DNA of 64,000 nt from Pseudovibrio sp. Ad37 (GCF_001623075.1 NZ_LMCF01000032.1:29374-93373), one strand, 5' to 3'; shown: positions 41,903 to 50,511, numbered from the stretch's first letter. The notes: generated by a model not told the origin, from the sequence alone. Numbers and translations: made by a program.

Positions 41903-42501
41903 GGGCCCGAAATCCGTGTTCTGATGGTTTCCAAAAATTGTCTGGTGCTGGCGCGCAAAAAGTCGCCATCTTGGGTGAGGCGGGAGGTGGACCAGAGGCC
42001 GTTGGTGAACACCACAAGCACTCCCGCAAGCAGTTCTAGGTCTTTTGTGCTCAGTTGGTGCGTTGAAGGCGTTTCGTTGCGCAATGCATTGAGAAAACCC
42101 CGCTTGAGACGGGCATTGTGTTCTTCCACCTTGGCCAGAACTTCCCTGTCGTGCGGCGCAACCTCGGTTGCTGAGTTGGCAACGAAACACCCTGGGCCCG
42201 GAAGGCCTGTTTCTTCTGCCCGGTTGATTTGTGCTTCAAAATAGGTTGCGACTTGCTCCAGCGTTGCATCGGTCTGCTCTACCTGAGTGAACGCCGGTGA
42301 GACAACGAGGTCCTGATAGCGTTGGAAACACGGGAGGAACATCTGCTTTTTTCCGCCAAATGCACCGTAAATGGCGTGACGGGTGGCTCCTGTTGATTTC
42401 ACGAGATCATCCATGGAGGAGGCATGGAAGCCGTTCTCCCAAAAATGCTTCAGTGCATGGTCGGTCAGGTTCTGTGTGGTTATGTTGGCTTTTCTTGGCA
42501 T
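41899..42501 (-). CDS. TetR/AcrR-family transcriptional regulator
   Basis: A 200-residue TetR repressor with the N-terminal domain TDHALKHFWENGFHASSMDDLVKSTGATRHAIYGAFGGKKQMFLPC (residues about 11-56). The C-terminal half (INRAEETGLPGPGCFVANSATEV) matches the AcuR/ComR-like ligand domain that often carries a GCF motif. It precedes and overlaps the small membrane protein gene, which it may control. Ligand unknown. Confidence 0.87.
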   Translation of the reverse strand: MPRKANITTQNLTDHALKHFWENGFHASSMDDLVKSTGATRHAIYGAFGGKKQMFLPCFQRYQDLVVSPAFTQVEQTDATLEQVATYFEAQINRAEETGLPGPGCFVANSATEVAPHDREVLAKVEEHNARLKRGFLNALRNETPSTHQLSTKDLELLAGVLVVFTNGLWSTSRLTQDGDFLRASTRQFLETIRTRISGP

Positions 42502-42646
42502 GAATCAGTAAATATCAGAATGAACGTTCTGAATTAAATCACTCCCGCTGGAAACGGTGATACTGGTAAGCGAGCAGATGATCACCCAACCTTCATCTCA
42601 CCTATGAGAAGCACTAGGCCAACAGGAATGACTTGATGGATCTGGA

Positions 42647-43246
42647 ATGGTGGCTTTGAAGAAGATGGTGGTTTGGCCCGCAGCGGCGTTGTTGGTGCTG
42701 GTGCTGGCTGGGTGTGGCTCGATTGAAGATGACTACGAGATTGCGCGGTTTGAGGCCGTGGACGGAGAACTGGTGATGAATGGGGTCATCAGCTCGTCCA
42801 CGCCGATCGATTTGCGGGCGGCTTTGGATGAGAACCCGAAGATCAAGCGCATCGTTATGGTGGATGTACCGGGTTCCGACGATGATTACGCCAATCTAGA
42901 GGCGGGCCGCATTGTTCATGAGCGCGGGCTGACCACGGTTATTCCGTCAAACGGTATTATCGCGTCCGGTGGGACGGACTTCTTCCTTGCAGGTAAAAAG
43001 CGAGTTGTGGTGAAGGGCGCGCGCATTGGTGTGCATTCATGGAGTGCCGAGGATTACAACGCGTTGGACTTGTCCAAATCTCATGAGGAGCACGAAAAGT
43101 ATCTCAAGTACTACAAGAGTATCGGCATCGATCCGTTGTTCTACTGGTACACACTGGAAGCAGCACCGCCCGAAGATGTGCATTGGATGACTGACAGCGA
43201 GATGAAGCGCTACAAGGTCGGCACCCAATACGCCTCCTATCCATAA
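42647..43246 (+). CDS. Lipoprotein with ClpP-like fold (COG3904 type)
   Basis: A 199-residue lipoprotein: hydrophobic leader ending in the lipobox LVLAGC at about residues 18-23. The mature part looks like a ClpP/crotonase-fold domain: IVMVDVPGSDDDYANLEAGRIVHERGLTTVIP, then GIIASGGTDFFLAGKKRVVVKGARIGVHSW, in which the SGG serine and the HSW histidine occupy the places of the ClpP catalytic Ser and His. Predicted periplasmic proteins of COG3904 share this design. A periplasmic peptidase or pseudo-peptidase role is plausible but untested. Confidence 0.75.
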   Translation: MVALKKMVVWPAAALLVLVLAGCGSIEDDYEIARFEAVDGELVMNGVISSSTPIDLRAALDENPKIKRIVMVDVPGSDDDYANLEAGRIVHERGLTTVIPSNGIIASGGTDFFLAGKKRVVVKGARIGVHSWSAEDYNALDLSKSHEEHEKYLKYYKSIGIDPLFYWYTLEAAPPEDVHWMTDSEMKRYKVGTQYASYP

Positions 43247-43366
43247 GGGCTTTTAGCGACACAAACATACATCACGGGCTACGTAACAGTGGTCCGTGAT
43301 GTTTCCACCCTTGCATCCCTCTCAAACGCTTTTTAAGGATACTCTTATGAGCTTAGGGAGCCTGTG

Positions 43367-43960
43367 ATGACTGGGACCGATCTTCAAACCAAAGGCATGC
43401 TGTGTGATCCGGGTGATCACTTCATCGGTATCTATGAAGTGGAGCGCAAATACGCTGTTGCCGATCTTGAGGTGATCCGCAGTCAGCTGGAAGCGCGTGG
43501 AGCCGTGCCCTTCACCCTTGGCAATACCGAGCAAGACATCTTTTATGATCTTGCAGACAGGCGCCTTGCCAACAACAACCAGCAACACGTGCTGCGTGTC
43601 ATGCGCCCGTCAGGCCGGGCACTCTGGATCAGCAAAGGGCCGGGGCCGGACAAATGTATCTCCATGGATATGGCAGATGCAGATCAGACGAACGCCATGA
43701 TCCTGTCTTTGGGGCTTGAGGAGGTCGAGCGGCTGGAGAAGAAACGCGACATCTACTTCCTCGGCAAGTTCCACGTCACGCTGGACGAGCTCCCTGACCT
43801 TGGCTGTTTTGTTGAACTGGCTATCATGACAGATGACGCCGACATGCTATCTCAGCACGAGCAGGAGATCGGCGAACTGGCCGACAGCTTCAACCTCTCC
43901 TCAAACGCCCTGCAAACCCAATCCTACCGCGCCATGCAGCAGGCTTTGAAAAAGGCTTAA
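43367..43960 (+). CDS. CYTH-domain protein (class IV adenylyl cyclase/thiamine triphosphatase-like)
   Basis: A 197-residue CYTH (triphosphate tunnel metalloenzyme) protein. The diagnostic ExExK motif appears as EVERKYAV near residue 24, followed by the barrel strands with basic residues (HVLRVMRPSGRALWISKGP, EKKRDIYFLGKFHVTLDELPDLGCFVELAIM). Members hydrolyse inorganic triphosphate or organic triphosphates or make cAMP. The missing second catalytic domain excludes a larger polyphosphatase. ATG at 43367 with GGGAGCC is preferred over the GTG before it. Confidence 0.83.
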   Translation: MTGTDLQTKGMLCDPGDHFIGIYEVERKYAVADLEVIRSQLEARGAVPFTLGNTEQDIFYDLADRRLANNNQQHVLRVMRPSGRALWISKGPGPDKCISMDMADADQTNAMILSLGLEEVERLEKKRDIYFLGKFHVTLDELPDLGCFVELAIMTDDADMLSQHEQEIGELADSFNLSSNALQTQSYRAMQQALKKA

Positions 43961-44254
43961 GGCTCACGCCAGCGTCGTTTCATTAAGTGTATCGTTGTTG
44001 TTGAGTCCATCCAGAGATCGCTACTTATGTAGTTTGCATCTTTTCTTTGCTTTGACTGGATTTACTCCGGGTATAACCGCTTGTAATCACGCAGAGACAC
44101 TTCAGTTAATTCTTATTACTATTCTAGAGAGGCAAAAATATTCTCAACGGTAATATTGGGGTTAAGTTGAGTAGTTGAGTTGCTACTGAAAATATGCGCT
44201 AGGTATAAATGCATAATGAATTTATTTTTGGAATAGTTATGAGTGGAATATTTA

Positions 44255-45229
44255 ATGCAGTCAGAGTGGTCCCATATACAAGATGGACATTTCAGAAATT
44301 ACTTTGATGCATCTGCCCCACTCTATATAAACAATGAAAACGTATCTGCTATAATAAGCAACATTGAATACAATAGAGATCTTCAAGTTCGGATTGCAAA
44401 AATACTACCAAAGCGCGATTTTAGCACTTGTTATACTTCTTTTAGAAGCGAAGCTTGCACGATATCTGGAAATTTTCTTTTGCAGGGTTCATTGATTGCA
44501 ACAGTTTCTGATGTTGGACAGTTCAGCCTGAGTGCGGACCGGGCTAATTTTGTAAAGTACGGGCCGTCTACCACCAAATTTCAGATCGCGCGCGGCACAG
44601 ATCTGCAAATGCTCTCCTATTCCATTTCGGAGGAGTTCCTTGCTGGGGCACTCGAAGATGACGTTCCGGCAACGTTTCTACCATTTCTGAAGCCAAACGA
44701 GCAGGAGTTTCACCTGCTGGAGTTTCGACCGACGCCGGAAATGCGGCGGCTGGTGCGCTCGATGATCAGCAGCCCGCTGGTTGGGACCATGCGGAACCTG
44801 TTTATTGAAGGGGCCGTGCTGCAGCTGCTGGCACTGAAAGCCAACTTTCTCAGCAATCAGGTGTCTGCTGGCGGAATGCTCAATGAGTACGAAGTGGCGA
44901 GTGTTCGACGAGCCTACAAGCTGCTGATGGGCAGCCTCAGCACGCCGCTGTCTTTGAGTGACCTGGCGTACAAAGTGAACCTTGGTGAGAAGCGTCTGAA
45001 CAGCGGGTTTAAGAAGATTTTTGGAGGGACGGTTTTTGAGGTCTACCGCAACGAGCGGCTGGAGATTGCACGCAAAACGATTGAGCAGAGCGATGCATCG
45101 CTCTCCAAAATCGCGCAACACATTGGCTATCGCCACTACAACAATTTCATAAGCGCGTTCACGCGGCAGTTTGGGGTGTCTCCTGCAAAATACCGGAGGC
45201 ATTCGCGGGATAATAAAAACACGGAATAA
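44255..45229 (+). CDS. AraC-family transcriptional regulator (PchR-like)
   Basis: A 324-residue regulator with a C-terminal AraC domain: LSDLAYKVNLGEKRLNSGFKKIFGGTVFEVYRNERLEIARKTIEQSDASLSKIAQHIGYRHYNNFISAFTRQFGVSPAKYRR, showing both helix-turn-helix units. The N-terminal 200 residues (GNFLLQGSLIATVSD, YGPSTTKFQIARGTDLQMLSYSISEEFL) resemble the ligand part of PchR-type regulators of siderophore genes. A GTG four codons upstream (44243) is also possible. No siderophore gene lies nearby in this window, so the target is unknown. Two small unknown genes follow in the same direction. Confidence 0.85.
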   Translation: MQSEWSHIQDGHFRNYFDASAPLYINNENVSAIISNIEYNRDLQVRIAKILPKRDFSTCYTSFRSEACTISGNFLLQGSLIATVSDVGQFSLSADRANFVKYGPSTTKFQIARGTDLQMLSYSISEEFLAGALEDDVPATFLPFLKPNEQEFHLLEFRPTPEMRRLVRSMISSPLVGTMRNLFIEGAVLQLLALKANFLSNQVSAGGMLNEYEVASVRRAYKLLMGSLSTPLSLSDLAYKVNLGEKRLNSGFKKIFGGTVFEVYRNERLEIARKTIEQSDASLSKIAQHIGYRHYNNFISAFTRQFGVSPAKYRRHSRDNKNTE

Positions 45230-45262
45230 GTCATTAGTTTAAAAAATACGGGGTGAGGTGGA

Positions 45263-45526
45263 ATGTCGGAATTGAATATTATCAGAGAGGACGAAACCTC
45301 TTTTCATCAGGAATTAGAAGGCCTTCAACTTGCATCCTGCCAATTGAAGAACCTCGTAGAAGCTCTGAACATCGTTTTGACAAGCCGACTGGAGCACACA
45401 CGGGAATACGACATGCTGCTCACTATCAATCACGCAATTATGGGACACAATGAGGACCTACAGGATCGCAGTCTACGGGTTCTTGCCCTGCTTCAACATT
45501 CAGGTGACCCTACCTACGTAGATTGA
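45263..45526 (+). CDS. Small hypothetical protein
   Basis: An 87-residue acidic and mostly helical protein (ELEGLQLASCQLKNLVEALNIVLTSRLEHTREYDMLLTINHAIMGHNEDLQDRSLRVLALL) with no recognised domain. A GAGGTGG site seven bases before the ATG supports translation. It follows the AraC gene after 33 bases and may be co-transcribed. A small coiled-coil or regulatory partner is possible, but nothing specific can be said. Confidence 0.6.
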   Translation: MSELNIIREDETSFHQELEGLQLASCQLKNLVEALNIVLTSRLEHTREYDMLLTINHAIMGHNEDLQDRSLRVLALLQHSGDPTYVD

Positions 45527-45670
45527 GGGTGATCGCAGCACCACACCCCTGTGCCGGGTGATGCGGAGAGGGAGTTCAACGGGTCAGATAACTGGCATCA
45601 GACCAGACCTGCCCGTTGGCATCCTGTCTCTGTATGTTCAGGAATAGCATATAGAAAAAGGATCGAGGCT

Positions 45671-45955
45671 ATGCCCCAAGACAATCCTCGGCAACAACAG
45701 CAACTGGTTGAACCGGGAAGCATTCGTATTTCTGGGCTGACGGTGAGAGAAAACCCGCGTATCAACCGCATTCAGTTTGTGTTTGATGAGCAACCCAGCG
45801 AGGAGATCTGCCGAATCTTAAAGAGCAATGCGTTCCGCTGGTCGCGTCATGAAGACGCCTGGCAGCGGCAACTCAGCCTGACCAGTCGCAAAATCGCAGT
45901 AAAAGCCCTGCTGGAAATCAAAGCCCTCGCGACACCTGCCAAGCGGGCACTGTGA
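45671..45955 (+). CDS. Orphan FRWSRHEDAWQRQL-motif domain protein
   Basis: A 94-residue protein: a variable N-terminus rich in Q, then ISGLTVRENPRINRIQFVFDEQPSEEICRILKSNAFRWSRHEDAWQRQLSLTSRKIAVKALL. The pattern of a short strand, a helix, then FRWSxxxxAWQRxL resembles the small domain found at the ends of phage and plasmid proteins such as DUF3560-type and methylase-linked proteins, here alone. ATG at 45671 matches the domain start better than the upstream frame. It may be a plasmid- or phage-derived nucleic-acid-associated protein. Confidence 0.6.
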   Translation: MPQDNPRQQQQLVEPGSIRISGLTVRENPRINRIQFVFDEQPSEEICRILKSNAFRWSRHEDAWQRQLSLTSRKIAVKALLEIKALATPAKRAL

Positions 45956-46195
45956 CGGGAACCGCACGCCTCTGCTTTGTCGCCTGCTCTCCCGTTTCTG
46001 CCCACCATACGTGCATGGCGTGGTATCTTGACATTGGTGCATTCGCGCCGCCATCATTCTTCAAATTTTAGCTATTTGAGGTGGTTTGCCTTTATTTGAG
46101 GGCAACGAAACTGCTTTAAGCCGTTGGTCCTGCGTGTTTGTCCCAGGCATTTTCTTGGGCCAGCTCGTAATGTGCACCAAAGCATTGGGGTGAAG

Positions 46196-47272
46196 ATGAT
46201 TGAGATTCCAACATTTCTCGAAGCGCGGTCTGTTCAATCTAAGCGATTGACCACGCGGGTGCTGTTCTCTGGCCCTGAAGACGGTGTGCCGATCTTCTTT
46301 ATTCATGGCAGTCTTTCTGCTGCCACGTGGTTTGAAGAAACTATGCAGCGCTTGTCCGAGTTTTTTCGTGCCATTGCACCAGATTTGCGCGGGTATGCAG
46401 GCGCTGACCCTGCCGCCGTGGTGGATGCAACCCGTGGCACCAAGGATTTTTCCGATGACCTTGCCGCGCTGATGGACGAGCTGGGGATTGAGGCTGCGCA
46501 TTTGGTTGGCCACTCGCTCGGCGGTGGAGTGCTTTGGCAGTTTCTTGCCGATTATCCGCAGCGGGTGCTATCGCTCACGCAAGTCAGCCCGTCCTCTCCC
46601 TTTGGCTTTGGGTGCTGCAAAGCGGATGGATCGCCGTGTTTTGAAGACGGGGCTGGTAGTGGAGCGGCGGCGGTGAACCCTGAGTTTGTAAAGCTGCTTA
46701 TGGGCAAAGACAGCAGTACAAGGAGCGATTTTTCTCCGCGCAATATCCTCAACACGTTTGTCTGGAAGCCGCCCTTCCAGCCTAAGCGGCTAGGCGATTA
46801 CATGGCAACAATGTTTGCGCAGCATATCGGTGACAAATCCTATCCGGGGGATGTGGTGCCCTCGCCCAATTGGCCGGGTGTCGCGCCGGGCCGTTATGGC
46901 AGCACCAATGCGCTTGTACCCACCCGTCAAGCAAACCCTCTGGGGTTCTGTGATGTTGATGCCAAACCGCCTGTGCTTTGGGTGCATGGTGCGGATGATC
47001 TCGTCGTCTCTGATACATCCATGTTCGATCTGGGCTCATTAGGCAAACTCGGCTTCCTCCCCAGCTGGCCCGGCGAAGAGGTCTTCCCACCGCAGCCGAT
47101 GGTCACCCAAACCTCCCAAGCACTGGATCGCTATGAGGCAAATGGTGGAAGCGTTGAGCGTTACGTGGTCAGGAACTGCGGCCACACCGCCTACATCGAA
47201 AAGCCGGAGGAGTTCGACGCGGTGTTCCATGCTTTCCTGATGAAACATGTGAGTGTGACTGAGGCGAGTTGA
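46196..47272 (+). CDS. Alpha/beta hydrolase
   Basis: A 358-residue alpha/beta hydrolase with the oxyanion loop FFIHGSLSAATWF, nucleophile elbow VGHSLGGG (about residues 102-109), acid residue in LWVHGADDLVVSD and catalytic histidine in NCGHTAYIEKP. It is longer than typical members owing to an insertion of about 100 residues (SPFGFGCCKADG to GRYGSTNALVPT) that likely forms a lid. GGGGTGAAG precedes the ATG at 46196. An esterase or a C-C bond hydrolase is possible; no pathway genes adjoin it. Confidence 0.85.
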   Translation: MIEIPTFLEARSVQSKRLTTRVLFSGPEDGVPIFFIHGSLSAATWFEETMQRLSEFFRAIAPDLRGYAGADPAAVVDATRGTKDFSDDLAALMDELGIEAAHLVGHSLGGGVLWQFLADYPQRVLSLTQVSPSSPFGFGCCKADGSPCFEDGAGSGAAAVNPEFVKLLMGKDSSTRSDFSPRNILNTFVWKPPFQPKRLGDYMATMFAQHIGDKSYPGDVVPSPNWPGVAPGRYGSTNALVPTRQANPLGFCDVDAKPPVLWVHGADDLVVSDTSMFDLGSLGKLGFLPSWPGEEVFPPQPMVTQTSQALDRYEANGGSVERYVVRNCGHTAYIEKPEEFDAVFHAFLMKHVSVTEAS

Positions 47273-47514
47273 GGGCGGGGCGAACTGAGGTGGCGCTCAA
47301 AACTAGTAGATCTCGCCCTTTAAAATAAACCAGTGATAATAAGTTAGATAAATCATAATGTTATCGGTCTGTTCCGGTCAGTATACGCTCTCCTATACCA
47401 CCTTTTTGCGAAGCAGCAGCACGCGCCAGTCCGTGCAATCGGAGAGGTTAGGCACTCCGACAGAAGCAAAGCCTGGTCAAAGGAGGTGGTGGTTAGGTGA
47501 GATTTGAATTGAGG
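47273..47514. other. Intergenic region with paired hairpins
   Basis: No gene is supported here. From about 47417 to 47461 there are two adjacent dyads: GCACG...CGTGC, then TCGGAG...CTCCGA. Neither has a T-run, so they are not clear terminators; they could be extra structure belonging to a transcript or protein-binding sites. Confidence 0.4.
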
Positions 47515-47615
47515 TTCAAGATAAAAAGAGCCCGAAGACGACTGGCAGTCTACTTTCGGGCCCTCTTTAGGGTAACCTAACGAAAGGAGCGGGGAGTTAG
47601 CGCTTCCCGTTCCAC
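47515..47615 (-). ncRNA. Predicted small RNA with intrinsic terminator
   Basis: On the minus strand a sigma70-like promoter (TTGAAG at 47645-47650, TATATT at 47622-47627, 17-base spacer) directs transcription from about 47615. The transcript begins with a hairpin, GGAACGGGAA pairing with CTCCCCGCTCC (47583-47612), and ends in a GC-rich stem (arms 47527-47536 and 47555-47566) followed by CTCTTTTTAT. No gene lies downstream on that strand, so this is not a leader. The loop has CUCCCC, similar to the anti-Shine-Dalgarno loops of alphaproteobacterial AbcR-type RNAs; that similarity is only suggestive. Confidence 0.6.
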
Positions 47616-47621
47616 TTACCT

Positions 47622-47650
47622 AATATAACGCGTCTTCCTTAAGCCTTCAA
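47622..47650 (-). promoter_or_regulatory. Promoter of the predicted small RNA
   Basis: -35 TTGAAG and -10 TATATT spaced by exactly 17 bases on the minus strand; four of six and five of six matches to the sigma70 consensus. Confidence 0.6.
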
Positions 47651-47733
47651 GAAATCTGAGGGGCAGTAGGCCCCCTGAATGCTGAGAGGTCGTTGTGCTG
47701 CCACCGTGACTTTAGCTCCCTATAAAGGCAGAG

Positions 47734-48081
47734 ATGCTCAGTATGTATGCAGGCGATACTCTCAGCTTTGATGCAGGTGAGGCCAATACTAGGGGGAGTG
47801 TTATGTGGGTTGGAAATGGTGAGTTTGATAGCTACGGGTATTTGGAAACCGCGTTTATCAAAGGACAGATGGACGGAGAGCTGAAGCCGGATATGTGCTA
47901 TCGGATTTTTGATAGGGGCGGTACAAGCACTTCTCAGCAGTTTCATTTTGTGCCCGTTGATATGAACGGAAATGAGTTGGGGCCTTCTGTCCTCAATACT
48001 GCTGGGAATATTGTTTATTCCATTTGGGAGAAGGGGCATCTTTCGCAAGACTGCAACATTAGCAATCTGTTCATGGCGTGA
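47734..48081 (+). CDS. Small hypothetical protein
   Basis: A 115-residue protein with a plausible beta-rich composition (GSVMWVGNGEFDSYGYLETAFIKGQMDGELKPDMCYRIFDRGGTSTSQQFHFVPVDMNG). It has no signal peptide, membrane helix or known domain. AAGG lies five bases before the ATG. The plus-strand reading is favoured over the overlapping minus-strand frame because the residue pattern looks like a folded protein. It is convergent with the nucleotidyltransferase gene. Confidence 0.5.
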   Translation: MLSMYAGDTLSFDAGEANTRGSVMWVGNGEFDSYGYLETAFIKGQMDGELKPDMCYRIFDRGGTSTSQQFHFVPVDMNGNELGPSVLNTAGNIVYSIWEKGHLSQDCNISNLFMA

Positions 48082-48096
48082 GTTTTGAAAGTGGGC

Positions 48097-49119
48097 CTAC
48101 AGTCCCTCTACAAACTCCTCAAATTCAGGGCGTTCCTGCCAGGAGCCGTCGGGCCAGAGGGCTTTCATGGCTTTCACGATGGGATCGCTCCAACCTTGCT
48201 TGCCTTGGGATTGTGCCGCCAGCAGTTCGTCGCTGATCATGCCGGGGCGGGTGCGCCCAATGACCTCGATCAGAGCTTTGGCCTGTGCCAGATCCTTCGT
48301 CACCTTTGTCGCTGTATGCGCGCGCTTTTGTGAGATGATGAGCTTGTGCACGGCATAGCGTTCTGGTCGTGGCACATACACCGGAATGCCCGCCCCGAAG
48401 GGCAGGGCGGCAGGTGTGGACTCGTCAATCAACCAAGCCAGATATTGCAGGCTCATGGCTCCCGCATCCAGCCCCTGCAGCTCCAGCGGTTGCTTTTCGC
48501 CGCGCTTGCGGGTTGGGGTTAGCAAGTCCACCACAAACCCGATGCGAGAGCGGAAACGGGACGGCTTGGCGCGCCCATCCAGTTCCGGAATAGGCTCAAA
48601 ACTCGGATCGGCGTCTTTCAGGATCGAGAGCATATCAATGCCTTCATCTGCCTTGATGGCCAGTGAGGCAGCCACCAGATCTGCGTCATCCGTCGCCAGC
48701 TGCGTGGATGGTAACGTACACCCTAACAGCAACGGGTAGCACTGATAGGCCAGTGTGCCCACCAGAATGGCGCCATTGCGGAACAGGCCATGATAGGTCA
48801 TGGCATCCAGCACACGGCCCGCATAACTGTGTGTCGATAGCACGCCGACTTTGTTGAGTACGCTCAGGTCCTTACGCCGCGCTCGCGCCCGCTCGCTGGC
48901 ATACTTGATCTGCTCAACCTTCGCCCGCGTTTCCGGCTGCAACGCTGGCCCCACATACAGGCTCTTGCGCCCGGCACCGACCGGCATCTTGACGAAAACG
49001 TTCTCCACATTCCCCTTCGCCTGCTGATAAACCGAGCCCCGCACAGCCCTGCTGTCATCATGCGTTTTCTGAATATAATCGGCAGCGAGATTCTGATAGG
49101 CGAGAGGAAGATCTGTCAT
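48097..49119 (-). CDS. GSU2403-family nucleotidyltransferase-fold protein
   Basis: A 340-residue protein of the GSU2403 nucleotidyltransferase-fold family. The central NTase region reads ILVGTLAYQCYPLLLGCTLPSTQLATDDADLVAASLAI (about residues 118-155), with the TDDADLV acidic pair typical of metal-binding aspartates. Upstream helices (RGSVYQQAKGNVENVFVKMPVG, RAKVEQIKYASERARARRKDLSVL) and the C-terminal YAVHKLIISQKRA, followed by KDLAQAKALIEVIG, match the family. Function is not known; such folds occur in toxin-antitoxin and resistance proteins. A GTATAGACA palindrome lies in its promoter region. Confidence 0.78.
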   Translation of the reverse strand: MTDLPLAYQNLAADYIQKTHDDSRAVRGSVYQQAKGNVENVFVKMPVGAGRKSLYVGPALQPETRAKVEQIKYASERARARRKDLSVLNKVGVLSTHSYAGRVLDAMTYHGLFRNGAILVGTLAYQCYPLLLGCTLPSTQLATDDADLVAASLAIKADEGIDMLSILKDADPSFEPIPELDGRAKPSRFRSRIGFVVDLLTPTRKRGEKQPLELQGLDAGAMSLQYLAWLIDESTPAALPFGAGIPVYVPRPERYAVHKLIISQKRAHTATKVTKDLAQAKALIEVIGRTRPGMISDELLAAQSQGKQGWSDPIVKAMKALWPDGSWQERPEFEEFVEGL

Positions 49120-49126
49120 ATAGGCA

Positions 49127-49158
49127 GTATAGACATTCTATTCTTAAAGTGTCTATAC
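49127..49158. promoter_or_regulatory. GTATAGACA palindrome upstream of the nucleotidyltransferase gene
   Basis: 9-base arms GTATAGACA (49127-49135) and TGTCTATAC (49150-49158) with 14 bases between. Nearly the same arms form the palindrome at 50358-50391. It begins eight bases upstream of the minus-strand start codon at 49119, so it may be that gene's operator. Confidence 0.55.
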
Positions 49159-49415
49159 CATTATATGGTTCCAGGTGTAATGAGGATGGAACCAATGAAA
49201 TCGATTTTCCTAAGTAATTAATTGCATGGTTTATTATAATTCATGTGAATTATACATGTATTATGATAGAATACTTGCAGCTTTGATCGCGTTATTTTCT
49301 TTGAAATAGATTCCGTTGTCAGGTTTGCTGCAGACTTTCGATGAAAGTGCATGATGCTCTTCTGCAGACTCGGATTCACCGAGATGTCCCATTATTTCCA
49401 GAGAGGGACAGAAAC

Positions 49416-50297
49416 ATGAATTCTGTTGATTTAAATAGTAGCAGTGTTCAGCTGTTCGAAACACAGAACCCTGTAGAGCGACCTAGTTCGACTCTGGCCT
49501 ATTTTGAAGCAGATGAAAGCTTCAAGAGCTTTCGGGTTGACGCTGCTAAAGGCATCTTTGAGCCTGCTCCCCTGGATGCAGAAGCTGCAGACAAGGTTTA
49601 CGCTGAGATCTTTGAAAGAGATTGGTCAGAGGAAAAGCTTATATTTGATGCTTCTGAACTTAACATGGAGCTGATGCCTCTTCGTATCGAGTCTATTTTG
49701 ATGAAGGCACATGCGGAGATAGCAAACAGATCTGGTGATTATTCGGGTTTTGTTGATCAGCTTTCCAAGTTTCAAGAAAACGTTCAGGCAATACTTGCAG
49801 ATGGCATCGAGTTTAATCCTGATAACCCGTATCTCGAGAATGATGACATTCGTGAGCAACTGGAGAGCATTTTTCCGGGCAGCACGGATGGTGAGCCAAA
49901 CGATCAGACAAACACCCTGACCTGGATCCTCAATGGAGAAGCTGCAGAAAATGCAGGCATGGCAGGGATCAACGTTCTCACCTTTGATTTCTCAGAGATG
50001 TTGGCAGGTGATACTGCCGACGTGGCTGTAAGCGTTCTGGCAGAGGCATTCATCAATTGGAACGCTGCGTTTGAGGATGTTTACGACAGTATCGGTTCTG
50101 CTCGTGATGCTCAGATTGAGCTGCTGTCCCAGCCAGAAGGCCCTGTTGATGCTGAAGTTGCGGCGGAAATTAACAAGGACATGAATTTAGATCTGGCGCG
50201 CGAGAAAGCGCAGCACGTTCAGACTGAGCTCGCCAAACAGGTCTTCTCATTAGTCAATGCGACATCTCCAAGCGCTCTTGCGTCCTTCAGCTTGTAA
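49416..50297 (+). CDS. Acidic protein with flagellin-like C-terminus (possible export substrate)
   Basis: A 293-residue, strongly acidic protein with no signal peptide, membrane helix or recognised domain. Its last 30 residues (VQTELAKQVFSLVNATSPSAL, then ASFSL) follow the pattern of the flagellin C-terminal D0 helix (QTxxxLAxQxLSxAN-xPxxxLSxF), which directs export and assembly in flagellar and related type III systems. The N-terminus does not look like flagellin. GAGAGGGAC marks the ATG at 49416. It is flanked by the two GTATAGACA palindromes. A type III-exported protein is a hypothesis only. Confidence 0.6.
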   Translation: MNSVDLNSSSVQLFETQNPVERPSSTLAYFEADESFKSFRVDAAKGIFEPAPLDAEAADKVYAEIFERDWSEEKLIFDASELNMELMPLRIESILMKAHAEIANRSGDYSGFVDQLSKFQENVQAILADGIEFNPDNPYLENDDIREQLESIFPGSTDGEPNDQTNTLTWILNGEAAENAGMAGINVLTFDFSEMLAGDTADVAVSVLAEAFINWNAAFEDVYDSIGSARDAQIELLSQPEGPVDAEVAAEINKDMNLDLAREKAQHVQTELAKQVFSLVNATSPSALASFSL

Positions 50298-50357
50298 AAT
50301 ATTGGAGAAGCTGCGCCTGCTGCTTGCGCAGCTCTGAAGATCTGGATGCTCAGAATT

Positions 50358-50391
50358 GGTATAGACATTTTGATTTGAGAATGTCTATACC
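50358..50391. repeat. GGTATAGACATT inverted repeat
   Basis: Perfect 12-base arms GGTATAGACATT and AATGTCTATACC around 10 bases. Same family as the dyad at 49127-49158. There is no T-run, so it is more like a protein-binding or repeat element than a terminator. Confidence 0.6.
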
Positions 50392-50511
50392 GATAGCCAC
50401 ATGACCAATCTTCCCGAACCCCCAAATGCTTTGAGTGTAGAAACAACCTATACTTGCAATATTGGATCCTCTCCATAAATATTGTTTAGGTCGGGAAGAG
50501 GGGAGGAGCTA

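Noticed and set aside
47647..48048. 133-codon minus-strand frame opposite the small hypothetical gene
   Set aside because: Less protein-like than the plus-strand frame, and its end overlaps the predicted small RNA promoter.
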